64,000 nt of DNA from the NCBI RefSeq assembly GCF_954871325.1, contig NC_088777.1, positions 14,423,366 to 14,487,365 on the forward strand. Reading direction: 5' to 3'. Position numbers and translations under genes: made by a program. This document shows, one piece after another, positions 37,018-48,606 of the stretch (positions are counted from its first letter, which is position 1; the number at the start of each line of letters is the position of its first letter). The stretch is from Gordionus sp. m RMFG-2023. Taxonomy: Eukaryota; Nematomorpha; Gordioida; Chordodea; Parachordodidae. Under the pieces are notes generated by a model, which saw only the letters and a list, made by a program, of their open reading frames with translations, was not told the DNA's origin and made no database searches.

Positions 37018-37080
37018 GGATTGAACCCGCGTCCTTGTTCATGCTCGTGTTTCCAAGCCTACATCTTACCCATTAGGCCA
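37018..37080 (-). promoter_or_regulatory. tRNA-Arg-like internal Pol III promoter (A and B boxes)
   Basis: On the minus strand TGGCCTAATGGGTAAG (from 37080) matches the A-box region of eukaryotic tRNA-Arg (TGGCCTAATGGATAAGG). GGGTTCAATCC (37028-37018) matches the B box GGTTCRANTCC. Spacing fits a tRNA plus a small insertion. Acceptor-stem pairing is absent, so this is a tRNA-derived promoter rather than a functional tRNA. It lies about 150 bp upstream of the LINE ORF on the same strand. It could instead be a tRNA-derived SINE inserted next to the LINE. Confidence 0.7.
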
Positions 37081-37524
37081 AAAAATTGCACATCGCATAA
37101 TATAAGAGATGATAAATGGACAGACCACATTAGAAAAAGACAAGGTGGGCTTAATTATAACGATATATAGTAACTTTTAAGAATATTACTCAAAATTGGA
37201 CAAATAGCAAAGTAATGCCTTATTAAACTCATTGCAAATTCTGAACCTGTACTCAAAATGTATATACAACAAAATGAAGAAGAAGGGAGAAAAAAAATAA
37301 GGGAATAAAAACATATTATATTCAAATCTATTATAGTTGAGAATATTGAGACCCCTAAGCCCTTTGAAAGACTGATAGACATATATTGTACGGGAAATAC
37401 AACTAGTCTCGATATTAAAAAGAATATAATATCCAAACTTGTCAATATAAATTTACCCCTTGAATTCCTAGTTGGGCAAAGCTATGATAACGCCTTAAAC
37501 ATGAGTAGAAGAATCAATGGAGTG
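37081..37524. other. A/T-rich spacer
   Basis: A 96-codon minus-strand frame is A/T-driven and shows no domain. Nothing else was seen. Confidence 0.35.
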
Positions 37525-39145
37525 CAGGCTTTGATTTGAGTGGAGGCGCCAAAGGAAGCTTTTATTTGGTGATATTGTCATCGATTAAATTTAATCATTG
37601 TTCAATTAAGTCAATCAATTAAATAACTGCGTAATGTTTTAGTAATATTAGACTATATCTATATTTTAATGGTGTTAAAAGATATGAGGTGCTCAAATCA
37701 TGTCAGAGTAAGTTCTGACAAAATCGCAACGATTTCTACGCATTAAGAATACCACTCGGTAATATTATTTTATTTGTTTAGATTTAAAATATTTATTTTA
37801 TATTTATAGAAGCTGGTTATCGTGATATAAAGCTATTTTAAATTTTTTTCTACTTTATGATGCCTTGAGGGCAGCTTTAACAAATTTAAAGGGTTTGAAA
37901 ATCCTGCCGCTTCCATTAGTCTTTAGAATAGAAAAATTAGATTTTATTTTATCACATTGTGTTTTGGATAAAATATTGTGATAACAAGTTTAGCTTGTAC
38001 AAAATTGCAAACCATTTCAAGGATAGGGTTTGCAATAAATCAAATTCAATTGACAAAAGATTGTCTGATTAATTTGAGAAGTATAATTTAAATTATTGTC
38101 TTTAATTATTTTTTAATCCTAATAGATAATAACACTGAATTTTTGGATGTTTTTTCAAAGAAGGCACAAGATTTTATGAAGGAGAGAAATCTATCTTTTG
38201 ATTTTGAAAATTCCAGACTTCAAACATTACAATCCAAAAAGGAGGAATATATATATACTTTCATCATTAAATATAATATTTTTTTTAGCTTTAAAACCAG
38301 TGTGTTTTATGCTGCACTTGATTTGATTATTATGCAGTTTAATGAAAGATTTAATGATGAATCGATGAAATTTTTTAATTCCAACATCATTATTTACGCC
38401 TAAGGGATAAGCGGAATAGTCAATCGTTAAGATGATATCGAAGATTCTGTGAATTTTACTTTTTAAATTCAAGTCAAATTTTTGAAGAAATGTTGAAGTT
38501 TCAAAATATTTATAAGATGACAAAAATGGGGGATGTATGATCTAGAGATTAAAGAATTTAAAGATTTGTCAGATTCTGAGAATTGTAAATTTATTTAATT
38601 AAAATAATTTTATTAATATATTATTTAGCTTCTTCTTCTGATGATGACGATAATTCTAAGACTTATGGTTCAGACTGGAAAAACTATTCGTTTATTTTAC
38701 CTTATCGTCTACTTCAAAATTTTTCTGCTTTGTCTAATTTAACAATTTTATATAAATATTACCATTCCTACTACCTCAAGTACTGCCGAAAGAGTCATGA
38801 GTAAAATTAAATTAATTAAAACAAGAATTCGTAGTACCAGATCCATTTCTTAATAATTTAACCATTTTATCAATGGAAATTTTTTTATCTAAACAATTAA
38901 ATATTGATGAAATTATAAATTCTTTCGCTTTCTCTTCCCCTAATTTATAAATTATTAATTTAAAAATAATATTTTTAAAGTGTATATTTTTATACATTTA
39001 TTTATATTATATATTAAAAATTTATGCAATAAAAAATATTTTGGAATTTATATGAGTGTCAAAAAATAATTTATCATTTTTTCATGGAAGGGGGGTCTCA
39101 GGGGGGTATTTTGCTTCCAACACTCAAAAAGTGTAGGGGCCACTG
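37525..39145 (+). mobile_element. Broken hAT of the ZMYM-like type
   Basis: The left end CAGGCTTTGATTTGAGTGG and the inverted right end CAGTGGCCCCTACACTTTTT share the following TTTGAGTG and GGAAGC blocks, so they form a diverged inverted pair. Flanking octamers ATGGAGTG and GACCAACA do not match. Transposase remnants are on the plus strand inside. Confidence 0.55.
38143..38952 (+). pseudogene. hAT (ZMYM-like) transposase remnant
   Basis: The frame at 38143-38403 includes FYAALDLIIMQFNERFNDES, matching the FxxxLDxIIxxLxxRF region of ZMYM-like hAT transposases. At about 38765-38950 the plus strand reads IPTTSSTAERVMSKIKLIKT followed by RIRSTRSIS and LTILSMEIFL. This corresponds to the C-terminal dimerisation domain (consensus IPVSSASAERSFSKLKLIKTYLRS). 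The two parts are in different frames with degraded sequence between. The protein is not functional. Confidence 0.75.
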
Positions 39146-40492
39146 GACCAACAGACTTTTCCAGTTTAAAATGGCCCTTATTAAATATTTAAAATTGAGA
39201 GATACTGATTTCCCGTGTATTTCACATCCCAATACTACATATATATTTATAATTTTAAAATAATTATAATATAATAAAGCTTTTATAAGCAAATTACGGA
39301 AATGTGATTCGTTTTTACTTAGCCATGTTCATCTATTGGAAAAGAATCAGTGTATGAAATGTTTTACAAACCATACATCATAATAAGACGACTCAAATTT
39401 ATTCATTAAAAACACCAACAACAATCTCTATACATTAACAAAAAAATATAATATAATATATCATAATTATCCAATTCTTCATCTCCCAAAGGTCCACAGC
39501 TGACATCTTCTACCATTAATCCCATATCTCCAACTAGGGGTTTTTCCTAACAATGAAACCCTATGTCATCATCATCCCTTCTTCTTCTCCCAAGGAAAAC
39601 TTAATTCCCCTGTCAGAAAATAACTGACATTTTATGTATTATATTAAATTTATTTCTTCTTTTTTTCAACAATTACAACAAAATGCACATTTGATTTTGG
39701 AACTAACTCAAATAATATTTAGTTTAAAAGTATCAAATTGGTAAATTGGCAAAGTTTTTTTCTAACAAGTACTTTATAAGAGAATTGTAAATAAAAAATA
39801 TTTTATTAAGAAAATTTAGGTTAAGGGTCGTAAAATTACCATAAAAATTTAAGGAATAAAAATATAAAATACTTTAAAATACAATTGTACAATAACAACA
39901 GAGTAAGTACATATGATGAGAAAGATAACATTATTTTTATGATTTTAACATCGATTTACACATTTTGATGTTAATATAGGAATATAATTAGGAGATAGAA
40001 ATTAAAAAAAGAAAGATAAAGGGAAGAAATTATGATAGGAGTATGTCAAATATAATGGATATATGAGGTGGCTAATAGCAAAAGAGAGAAATGGAGCTTC
40101 GAAAAGAAATTGTGAAAGCATTCATTATTTTTTAGATTTATTTGAACGCCTTTCTGGTGCAAAAATTTTGGAAGATTTGGAAGTATAAGTGATAATACTG
40201 TATTGTATGGATGAATAATCGATAAAAAAAAATAATACTATATCATACTGATCAGGCGAATTTTTTTATTTAATTATCTTTATTTACAGATTCTATAAAC
40301 ATTAAATCTCAATATTGATAGCAATCATAAAGACTTACACTAAAGAATTTAAACTTAAAATCAGCCACCAGTCACCCTTAAGGCAATTAAATTATAATGT
40401 AGTTCTCGGGTATAGGCTCTTTTTCTGCCCCACTCCTTTTTAATAAGCCTATAGAGGTTTAAGTAATATCTTTCGAAATGTTGCGCCTACAA
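39146..40492. other. A/T-rich spacer
   Basis: No gene, RNA or repeat boundary was recognised. Confidence 0.35.
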
Positions 40493-41029
40493 GTAGGGGA
40501 GACCAGGGCTAGTCGGCGCAAGGGGCTTGTCGGTTCAAAGGATTTTATTTTAAATCCAGTAAAAATTAAAATTTGAAATTTAATTCTAAAATAGAATTCT
40601 ATAATATTCATAATTGGGGATGAAAATAATTTATAATATTTAGCTATTTAAATTTTTATCCGTTATGACATGTTTTTGACGTAAAAATTACAATATTTTC
40701 ACTCTATATTATTAGGTTGTATTAAAAAATTAAAAGTTTAAACATGACAAAATGAACATTATATGAAAGTTAATTGGGAAAGTTTTAGATTGATATATAA
40801 TGCTTAAATATATGTTAAGATCAAATTAGTAATATTACCACTATTGAGGTTAGTAGAATCGTGGCTAGTCGGCGCAATATGTCAATTTTTATTATATTAT
40901 TATGGTACCCAAATATATATGCAAAATTCAAAATAGTAAAATTTTTATTAAAAAAAGATTATGAAGAAACTATAAAACTGTATGAAAATGATATCTCATT
41001 AAGAAAAATACCATTTATTACAGGTTAAA

Positions 41030-41404
41030 ATATAATATTTTATAAATGTAATATATTAAATAATAATTATTATATAAATTTATTAATGTGATTGATTTTT
41101 CATAATACATTTCAATTTTAATATAATATCAGACCTAAATAAATATCTTGCAAACTAAAATCTTCATATACATATTGTGATAATATATTATATATTGTAC
41201 AGATAATCATAATATAATATTTTATAAATGTAATATATTAAATAATAATTATTATATAAATTTATTAATGTGATTGATTTTTCATAATACATTTCAATTT
41301 TAATATAATATCAGACCTATATAAATATCTTGCAAGCTAAAATCTTCATATACATATTGTGAATATATATTATATATTATCATAGATATTATATATATTG
41401 CATA
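41030..41404. repeat. Tandem duplication, 182-bp period
   Basis: TATAAATGTAATATATTAAA occurs at 41041 and 41223, each followed by the same 140-bp sequence with few differences. A second, more diverged pair (ATAAATTTTAGCCTGATAAT, near 41405 and 41549) follows. Confidence 0.88.
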
Positions 41405-41919
41405 TATAAATTTTAGCCTGATAATAAGATCAATTATTTAAATTAATTATATCTAGCAAACAAATATAATATATATATTTTTTTTAATTGACAATATAAT
41501 ATGATTCAAATTAATACATTTTATTAGATATGAACATTTTAGCATATATAAATTTTAGCCTGATAATAATATATATTTAAAATGAATTATATCTAACAAA
41601 CAAATATTTATATATATATCTATTTTAATTGACAATATAACATGATTCAAATTAATTCATTTTATTGGACATGAACATTTTAGTTATCAGATTATATTTA
41701 GCCTGATAATAAAATCAAAGGATGTTATATATTTAAATATAGAATTAGATAAATTTTGAGTAAATTTATTATTAATAAATATAAACATTAATAAAAGATG
41801 TGTGTATTATATGTAAACAGGATTATAAAAGTTTTCATAATTTTGAAGATTGGTTTCAAAATGTAGAGTAGTTCTCTGTCAAAAAAGATTGTTATTTTAT
41901 TTGTTATAATTATAAATAA

Positions 41920-42040
41920 AATATTATATAAATAAAATATTATATAAATAAAATATTAATATTATATAAATAAAATATTATATAAATAAAATATTATATA
42001 AATAAAATATTATATAAATAAAATATTATATAAATAAAGT
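41920..42040. repeat. AT-rich tandem repeat, about 16-bp unit
   Basis: About seven copies of TAAATAAAATATTATA with small variations. Confidence 0.85.
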
Positions 42041-42351
42041 ATCATAGTTATATATTAAAATCTGCGAAAAAAATTTTTTGTCCCATAAGAAGCCTAATAA
42101 ACCACTTGATTCGACTAGCCCCATCGATGATCCGACTAACCACGGGTTCGGGGCTACTAGGTTCAAAAAATGACTTTTACTAAAACCTTTCTAGAAAAAT
42201 AATTATTAAATATTTAAAAAATATAACAGTATATATTTATAGGTAGATGTTTAAGGTATCTATTGGTATTTTGTAAGATCTTATATTCATTATTTTCGGA
42301 GCTATGATGATTTTGACAAAAATTGCGCCGACTAGCCCTGGTCTCCCCTAC

Positions 42352-44051
42352 ATGCGACGTGCACACAAACGTGTGGAGGGCTCCTCATATTTACTTTTAC
42401 ACCCAAATTAAATTAGTTCCAATTAGATGGAAATGAAGAAAACCTAGTGTAGCTATGTTAAACCTTCAACGCTAGAGGGCAAAAGCGCTATATATCACGT
42501 ATCACGTATTTAACAACAAAAAATGGTGTCTAAAGCTATTTTTTTTTTTATTCAACACGTTTTTCTTTAACGAATATAATAACTATTTTGTATTTGGAAG
42601 AAATGGCCTTCTTTTCTTCCTATCTTCTCTCTTATATTACTAATAACTAATGTAAAATTTGAAGAATTTGATAAGATCCTCGTTTATATATTATTACCAT
42701 GATGTGTTTAGACAGAATAAGACGAGAATTTTCTCTTATTTAATAATAAATTACATTTTCTTTATATTATAAATTACATTTTTTTTATTCACTGCTTTAA
42801 CCAAAAACAATTTTTCTTTTTATATCTTTTTTATAACAATAAAAAAATAACCAATTATGTGAAATACAAATTGATATTAAAAAAAATGTAACGTTAAAAT
42901 GATATAAAAAAAGTTAATATAAAATTTTCACCGATTAAATTTAAATACAAATTGATATCAAAAAAAAATGTAACGTTAAAATGATATAAAAAATATGTTA
43001 ATATAAATTTTCACCGAAAGGTATAATCTCTATTATTTAACAACTAAAAATAATACTATATTCGTATAGGGTGTAGTTCCAGTCTTTTATGATAAAACTA
43101 CTGAGTTACAAGGTTTGTTGGTATCCTTGAGAAAAAAATCGGCATAATTATATGGAGGGCGGGCCTCCATGTAATTGACGTTCGCAATAAATTTTTTTAA
43201 GGTATTTTTTTTATTTAATGGTAAATGAAATGGTAATTTTAAAATTATTATATATGATGCTTTATTATGTAATATTTTTTTATTTAACGGTATCGTACCG
43301 CATTTACTATTTAGTTATAATTAGGTATTTTGTCGGTTAACTATTCGCTTAGGCTTAAACTATATATGCTTCATATCTTCAGCTTAGTGCTCAATTTATA
43401 ACCTTTTATAAATGTTATATTAAGATTCTTTGGAAATAATTAGGGTTCCTTCAAATATTTTTTTTAAGCAATAACTACACCACTTAAGATAAAAAAAGAT
43501 CAAATGTTAAATATGAATTGTATTTTTATAATGCTTTTTAAAGAAGTAGATCATACCTGAAATTTAACTCTAGTTCATGATGTCTGTTATTCGGTCAATC
43601 AGACCCCCTCTACCTTTTATGAATGATGAAATTTTTGGGAATTTAATTTTATGAAATTGTTTTGCTTTTGATATGTATAAAATTTTTTTGCATTTAATAT
43701 TTATAAAATTGTTTTGCATTTATTATTTATAAAATTGTTTTGCATTTAATATTGATAAAATTGTTGCATTTAAAATTTTTGAAATTTTGCATTATTGGTT
43801 AATTTCTTTTACATTTAAATTTGATAAAAGATTATATTTTTTTCATGTGTGTGATTATTTAATGGGATTATATGTGTATGTTAAATGTCAATATATGTTA
43901 TTATTACATAGATTATTTTACAAAAATGTATTTTTCACATTAATTCATATTTGATATATAGTAATATATATTTTATTTATTTGCAAAAGTTATTGTAAGT
44001 TTTTATTATGTTTTAATATAGATGATATAATGTTATGAAATTGGTAAGTGG
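42352..44051. other. A/T-rich spacer with tandem repeats and a hairpin
   Basis: Contains an 81-bp tandem duplication (starting 42863 and 42943) and a hairpin at 43146-43176. A set of about 33-bp repeats built on AAAATTGTTTTGCATTTA lies at about 43640-43800. GGGTGTAGTT near 43069 and AACTACACC near 43477 are a possible short inverted pair. No gene was seen. Confidence 0.4.
43146..43176. repeat. Hairpin with 13-bp stem
   Basis: AATTATATGGAGG and CCTCCATGTAATT pair with one mismatch around a GCGGG loop. Function unknown. Confidence 0.75.
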
Positions 44052-45864
44052 CAGTGGCGTCACTGGGGGGAGGGGGGCCCAGGGGCTCGAGCCCCCTGAA
44101 GCAAAATTTTTTTTTTTAATAGCTCCTTAATATCCCCTTGAACTAAAATTAAATTTTTTTGATTGCCCAATGAATGATTTCTTTTATAATTCCATTAAGT
44201 AATATATAGATATAATTTTATTATTTAGAAAATAAGACTATTTAAATTTTTATTAAATGAATATTATTTTAATTATTAGATTAGATTAATACATATAAAT
44301 TATATTTTTACTATGTCAGCTTGCAATCAAATTCTTTATTAAAAATATAATATCAATTACTCACTAAATATTAATTTAGCTTTAACAGTTGAAGTTAAAT
44401 TGACTTTTATTATTTAAATTATTATTTAACCCTAATTAAATATATATAATCATATATTATTTGAAAATTAACAAATTTAATATTGTAATTATTTGAGTTC
44501 AAAATGACTAATCAACTGTATATTTATTAAATTTTATTATCATACCTTAAAAATATTTTCAAGGTCGTAGATATATTGTTTATAATCCTCTACTATATAC
44601 AGTTGTTTATAAAATATTAGATATAACGCCACTTTTATAGACGTATTTGACAGTTATATAATATATTACAGTTAATATTATAATAAATTTTACTAATAAT
44701 TGGTTTTGATAATAAATATAATAACAAATTTCATTCAAGTATTTAACGCCATCTATTTAGATATAAATAATTTTAAAAATTAAACATTTTATTATTTATC
44801 CTGCAATAGATGTAATAAATTTGATATCCTTTCTTCTCTTTTTATACGTGTTTTTAGGAAAGCTATATTTTTCTTTTTCGAAAAACAGTCTTGAGTTAAA
44901 TTTTTAATACAAGTATATTTTTGATATTATTACAAACTACTATTATTTTAAGATATAATATATCAAGGTGGTGCGACAATATGTAAACTCCTAATTGTTT
45001 CATCATATCATTCTGGTCCTTATTTTATAGTTAGAAAACGTTTCATTTCTAATATGGCATTGCCGTATAAATAACTCCAGGCTTCAATATATTTGCATAA
45101 TTATTTCTTCCAAATATTTTTAGTGTTTTTATTTTATCAATTTATCCAACATAATAAATTCTGATATTAGTTTACATCGTGAGTGTCATGGCTATTACTG
45201 CAAATTAACCAGCATCTATTATTTGTGTTGCTATGTAATTTAAAATTATTACTATACGGCTGAGAGCATATAACTGCATATTTTAGAAAAACAATAATGG
45301 TCAACTGTGTAGTCGTTTATATATCATTTAAAATGGAAGATAATCTTTTAGAAATTTAATATCTCACAATTATTTTCTCGATTGCTTATCTAGCTACTAT
45401 CATGCCATTTAAGAGGAAGCTCTAACCACCATATAGTTTTATGATTTGGATTGGTCGTTTAAACTCTCTCCTTCAAAAATTGTTGATTGGGTTTAAGGCT
45501 CATAAATTTTTCCTTATTAGTCCATTCTATAAAACATTGTCTAAAATGGTAACAGAGAGCTATACTAGTTTGATAACCTTTTGTCAATGTAAGTTGCTAA
45601 GAATTATATTATTGCATTATGTCGTTTTTTATATGCCAGTTTATTTTATATGCATAATATAATAAATGACAAAAGATGAAAATCAGAATAATTGTTCAGA
45701 GTTAGCAAATTTTTAAAAAGTATAATATATTAAAATAAAACCCATCCGAAGGCCGGGCAAAAGCGGGCCGAAGGAAAGAAAGAATGAAAGAAAGAAAGAA
45801 AGCCCCCCATAAATAATTTTTTTAGTTGAGCCCCCTGAGATTGTGAAGGCTAGCGACGCCCCTG
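44052..45864. mobile_element. Non-autonomous hAT element
   Basis: The left end CAGTGGCGTCACTGG and inverted right end CAGGGGCGTCGCTAG are diverged terminal repeats. Both flanks carry GTAAGTGG exactly, an 8-bp TSD. A G6-A-G6 tract and GGCTCGAGCCCC follow the left end, and GAGCCCCC precedes the right. No transposase motif was found in the interior. A 155-bp derivative lies at 28892-29046. Confidence 0.92.
45741..45810 (+). repeat. GC-rich double-hairpin module, copy C
   Basis: Reads CCCATCCGAAGGCCGGG, CAAAAG, CGGGCCGAAGG, after which the centre is replaced by an (AAAG)n tract (45773-45802) before CCCCCCATAAATAATT. It lies 55-125 bp inside the right end of the 44052-45864 element. Confidence 0.8.
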
Positions 45865-46074
45865 GTAAGTGGAGTAGGATGTATGTTAATATATAATAAG
45901 CAAATAAAACTTAAGCTAAAAAATGAGATTAGATACATATTTATCAAATATCATTAGTTTCAAATACATCTCAAAATAAAATACTAATACTACCTTTTTA
46001 ATAAAATTTACCCATCTTACTGATATAAGATTTTTTATAATCAATTAAATTAATAGATACTCAAGCCAGCTATT
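45865..46074. other. Short spacer
   Basis: Nothing recognisable. Confidence 0.35.
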
Positions 46075-46647
46075 CAGCGTCTACATGAGCGGGAGAGGTA
46101 GGAACAGTTTGCATCCTATTTTTTGAGGCGGTAGGGGGTAAGCTGCTTTAATGGGGGTAGGATAAATTTTTTCGGGGGCTATCTATTAAATTTTGAGATG
46201 AAATAGGACAAAATTTATTGCTGTATAAATTAATACTTTTATTATAGTATTATTATAATACAATTCATCGACCAAATCTATATATTGCAAACAATCATAC
46301 ACATTTTTTTCCAAATAAACTATCCTTTAAATGTAATAAGGTTTAGATATTTCAGCAAGCTCATAATGGCATAATAATTAATTCATTGTAAATAATGGAG
46401 GTTTTAATTGAATTTATTATCTAAAAAATAAATTCTTTATCTTCACAAAATATCGATAGTTGGTAGTAGAGATAGATTAATTTAAGTTATCCTTTATAAA
46501 TTCTTTGAAAAGAGTATCAATAAATAAATAGGTGAAAATAATGATAAGAAGACACTACCACCGAAGGCGGTGGGATTCTTTAAGGGGGTAGGCAAAGGTT
46601 TTTGAAGGGGGTTTGCATCCAGTGAAAATCCTGTCATGTAGACGCTG
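46075..46647. mobile_element. 573-bp hAT MITE
   Basis: The ends CAGCGTCTACATGA and TCATGTAGACGCTG-type sequence form terminal inverted repeats. Both flanks carry CAGCTATT exactly, an 8-bp TSD. GGGGGTA motifs lie inside both ends. No coding sequence. Confidence 0.9.
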
Positions 46648-47029
46648 CAGCTATTTATGAAACTTATGTAAATCAGAAATGGTTATATTGCAATATTTTG
46701 GTTACCATGTTTTAAGGAAAGTTATCTTCAAACAAGGAAATAGCGTGAAAATAAGTAGATCTTATTATACTTAGGGGTAAATAGTATATAAAGCTTCTAA
46801 AAGAACGTCATCCCTAGATGAGAAATTCTTCCTTGAAAATAGGTCAAGGGTCTAATATCTAAAGAGATAAAATAGGAGAGAGTCAAGGAGTCAAAATCGC
46901 CACAGGGGAAGTGCCAACAACCTTTAAAAGTGCACTTATGGAAGAGTCTATAAAGAGCCCAAGTAACCAAATAAAAAAAAGAGTAAGAAAAAAATAAGAT
47001 ACCACAGGGAAAAATACCCACGACCTCCT
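46648..47029. other. Spacer
   Basis: A 74-codon minus-strand frame shows no domain. Nothing else was recognised. Confidence 0.35.
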
Positions 47030-47500
47030 CAGATTTTTTTAAATTTTGTATATTGGTAGTATATACTATAAATAGAAAACAATAAAATTTTAATTCCTTA
47101 CATTATTTATTGGCTAAGATATCGAGGTTAAAAAGCGGGAAAATGTTACATTTTTAACAAAATGCACTTTATTAACTTTCACTCAAGAATAAATTTAGTT
47201 AAAGCAATAATTTAAATTTTATTATATAGTTTAATAATTGATCATTAATGTGAATGTGATAAAAGCCCGATTAATCCCCAAAACGGGAAGTACAAAACCT
47301 GAAATAACCATTAAAAAGAGATATTTATTTTCTATATTTTTTTCCTTAGATGTATACCAGACTGCTTTATATTTATATGAAATCTTAGACTGGAATGAAC
47401 ATAAGCTTAGAAGTTATGATCCTTTATATGGCTAAAATTGAATAAATTTAGCATAAATATCATCATATTTAAATTTAATTCATTAAATTCCAATTTATAA
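47030..47500 (+). repeat. Dispersed repeat, copy 1 (unoccupied site for the 48607 hAT)
   Basis: This segment aligns, inverted, first with 52625-52497 and then with 48606-48310. The break in the alignment falls exactly where the hAT 48607-52488 is inserted. Shared blocks include TATATTGGTAGTATATA, TTAAAGCAATAATTT-like and GTGATAAAA..CGATTAAT. A coding-like stretch (FFSLDVYQTALYLYEILDW) is shared with copy 2 (FFSVDVYQTALYFYKILDR). The undisturbed target ACTTTCAC lies at 47175-47182. Confidence 0.8.
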
Positions 47501-47547
47501 GCTGACGAATATTTAATTACTAACCCTTTAGAAAATTATTCATTTGT

Positions 47548-48030
47548 AGTACAGGACCCTGCACAAGGATTCCATTGGACCAAAGACCCCTATTCAGCTT
47601 TCTATGGTTTATTACTGTTAAAAGAAATTAAATAATTAAATTTTGTTGTTTTATCAGATTGTTTAAAGTACAACGCACGCATGTGTAGTTTATTTATTTC
47701 AAGTAAAATTCATCTTTTCTTTGAAGAAAAATTTGGTAGAGTATCCAAAATTCATTATTTAGGGCAAACCTTTACGATCATGAAAATAATTTTGGGATAG
47801 TAGCAGAGTGGCACTTATTTGCAACCGCACCTGCTAAAGTTTCGGAAGTTACTAAGCGGTTAGCAGCTCGATTAAGCGTGCAAAGTTAATATGATCATAT
47901 ATAGACAACAATGGATTTATATGATCAAGAAATAATATCAGTGAGAAAAATTATACATCTATGAGCAATGATGAATATCTAAGTATGAAAAATCATCTTG
48001 AAAACAAGTTCTTGACTGCAAAATGAATTT
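47548..48030 (+). pseudogene. Broken gene of a metazoan repeat-associated protein family (AEWHFFAT type)
   Basis: Short in-frame stretches match, in order, a family I recall from many animal genomes. They are VQDPAQGFHWTKDPYSAFYG at 47548, FVVLSDCLKYNARM at about 47642, AEWHLFATAPAKVSEVTKRL at 47803, and DEYLSMKNHLENKFLTA at about 47960. The family pattern is AxWxxDxxT...SDCLxHD...AEWHFFATSHGKxxCDGxGGxxKRLA. Here the glycine-rich HGKxxCDGxGG part is lost and the frame is broken by stops and shifts. It probably forms one unit with the repeat at 47030-47500. Whether the family is a transposon protein or a repeatedly duplicated host gene is uncertain. Confidence 0.5.
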
Positions 48031-48309
48031 CTGTAACACAAAAGTCAAAATTAATTTAACTCGGGGGATTTAATATATTATATATTTTAAAATTTTTATA
48101 AAATATATATTTTTGATTTTTATTACATCTAATTAGAGAAATCATTTAGTGAAATAAAGTTATAAATATGTTTAGAATATCTTGCCAAGTAATTTCGAGA
48201 GAAAATTAACCAAAGTGTTAAATAAACCACATTCCCCCCCCCTCGGGCCACTCGAATATTTTTTAAAAATATTAACTTGCCTTTCATATATACATAATTT
48301 TTAAATAAA

Positions 48310-48606
48310 AATTACTACGTAAGTATTCATTAAATTTAAATATAATGATATTTATGTTAAATTTAATCAATTTTAGCCATAATGGATCCTAACTCCTAGA
48401 AACGCTCTCATCCCTGTCTAGGATTTTGTAAAAATATAAAGCAGTTTGGTATACATCCACAGAAAAAAATTTCAAAAAAAATACCTTTTGGCCCTTTCCG
48501 GTTTTGTTTCTGGTTTTGTATTAATCGAGTTTTATCACATTTATTTATATATCATATTAAAGATCCATTATTAAGCAAATTATTGCTCTAACTTAATAAT
48601 GAAAGG
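48310..48606 (-). repeat. Dispersed repeat, copy 2, part beyond the hAT
   Basis: Inverted relative to copy 1. It aligns with about 47183-47500, including GGCTAAAATTGATTAAATTT and CATAAATATCAT blocks. The remainder lies on the other side of the hAT at 52489-52625. Confidence 0.8.

Larger units (their letters stand above)
33910..37080 (-). mobile_element. Apparently full-length RTE-like LINE with tRNA-Arg-like 5' end
   Basis: The element is read on the minus strand. From 5' to 3' it shows a tRNA-Arg-like Pol III promoter (37018-37080), about 150 bp of moderate-GC leader, one 978-codon ORF (36867-33931), four bases AGAG, and an A17 tail (33926-33910). The near-absent 3' UTR suits the RTE clade, whose 3' UTRs are short. 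A TSD is not certain; TTTTTTGG occurs at both flanks but in A/T-rich context. The intact ORF and long A tail point to a recent insertion. Confidence 0.8.
40493..42351. mobile_element. Non-autonomous element with perfect 29-bp terminal inverted repeats
   Basis: The left 40493-40521 and right 42323-42351 segments are exact inverted complements over 29 bases, starting GTAGGGGAGACCAGGGCTAG. If TA is taken as the duplicated target, the repeat proper is GGGGAGACCAGGGCTAGTCG and onward, flanked by TA at both sides. The core GGCTAGTCGGCGCAA recurs inside at about 40863-40879. GACTAGCC and GACTAACC recur at about 42110-42140, inverted. No coding sequence was found. The superfamily is unresolved. A TA target would suit Tc1/mariner-like or related DDE elements. 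Confidence 0.88.

Noticed and set aside
34139-37024. A series of plus-strand open frames opposite the LINE ORF
   Set aside because: They are antisense shadows of the 978-codon LINE frame and have no independent domain signal.
43069-43486. GGGTGTAGTT and AACTACACC as ends of a MITE
   Set aside because: Only about 9-10 bases pair and no target duplication is visible. Too short to claim.
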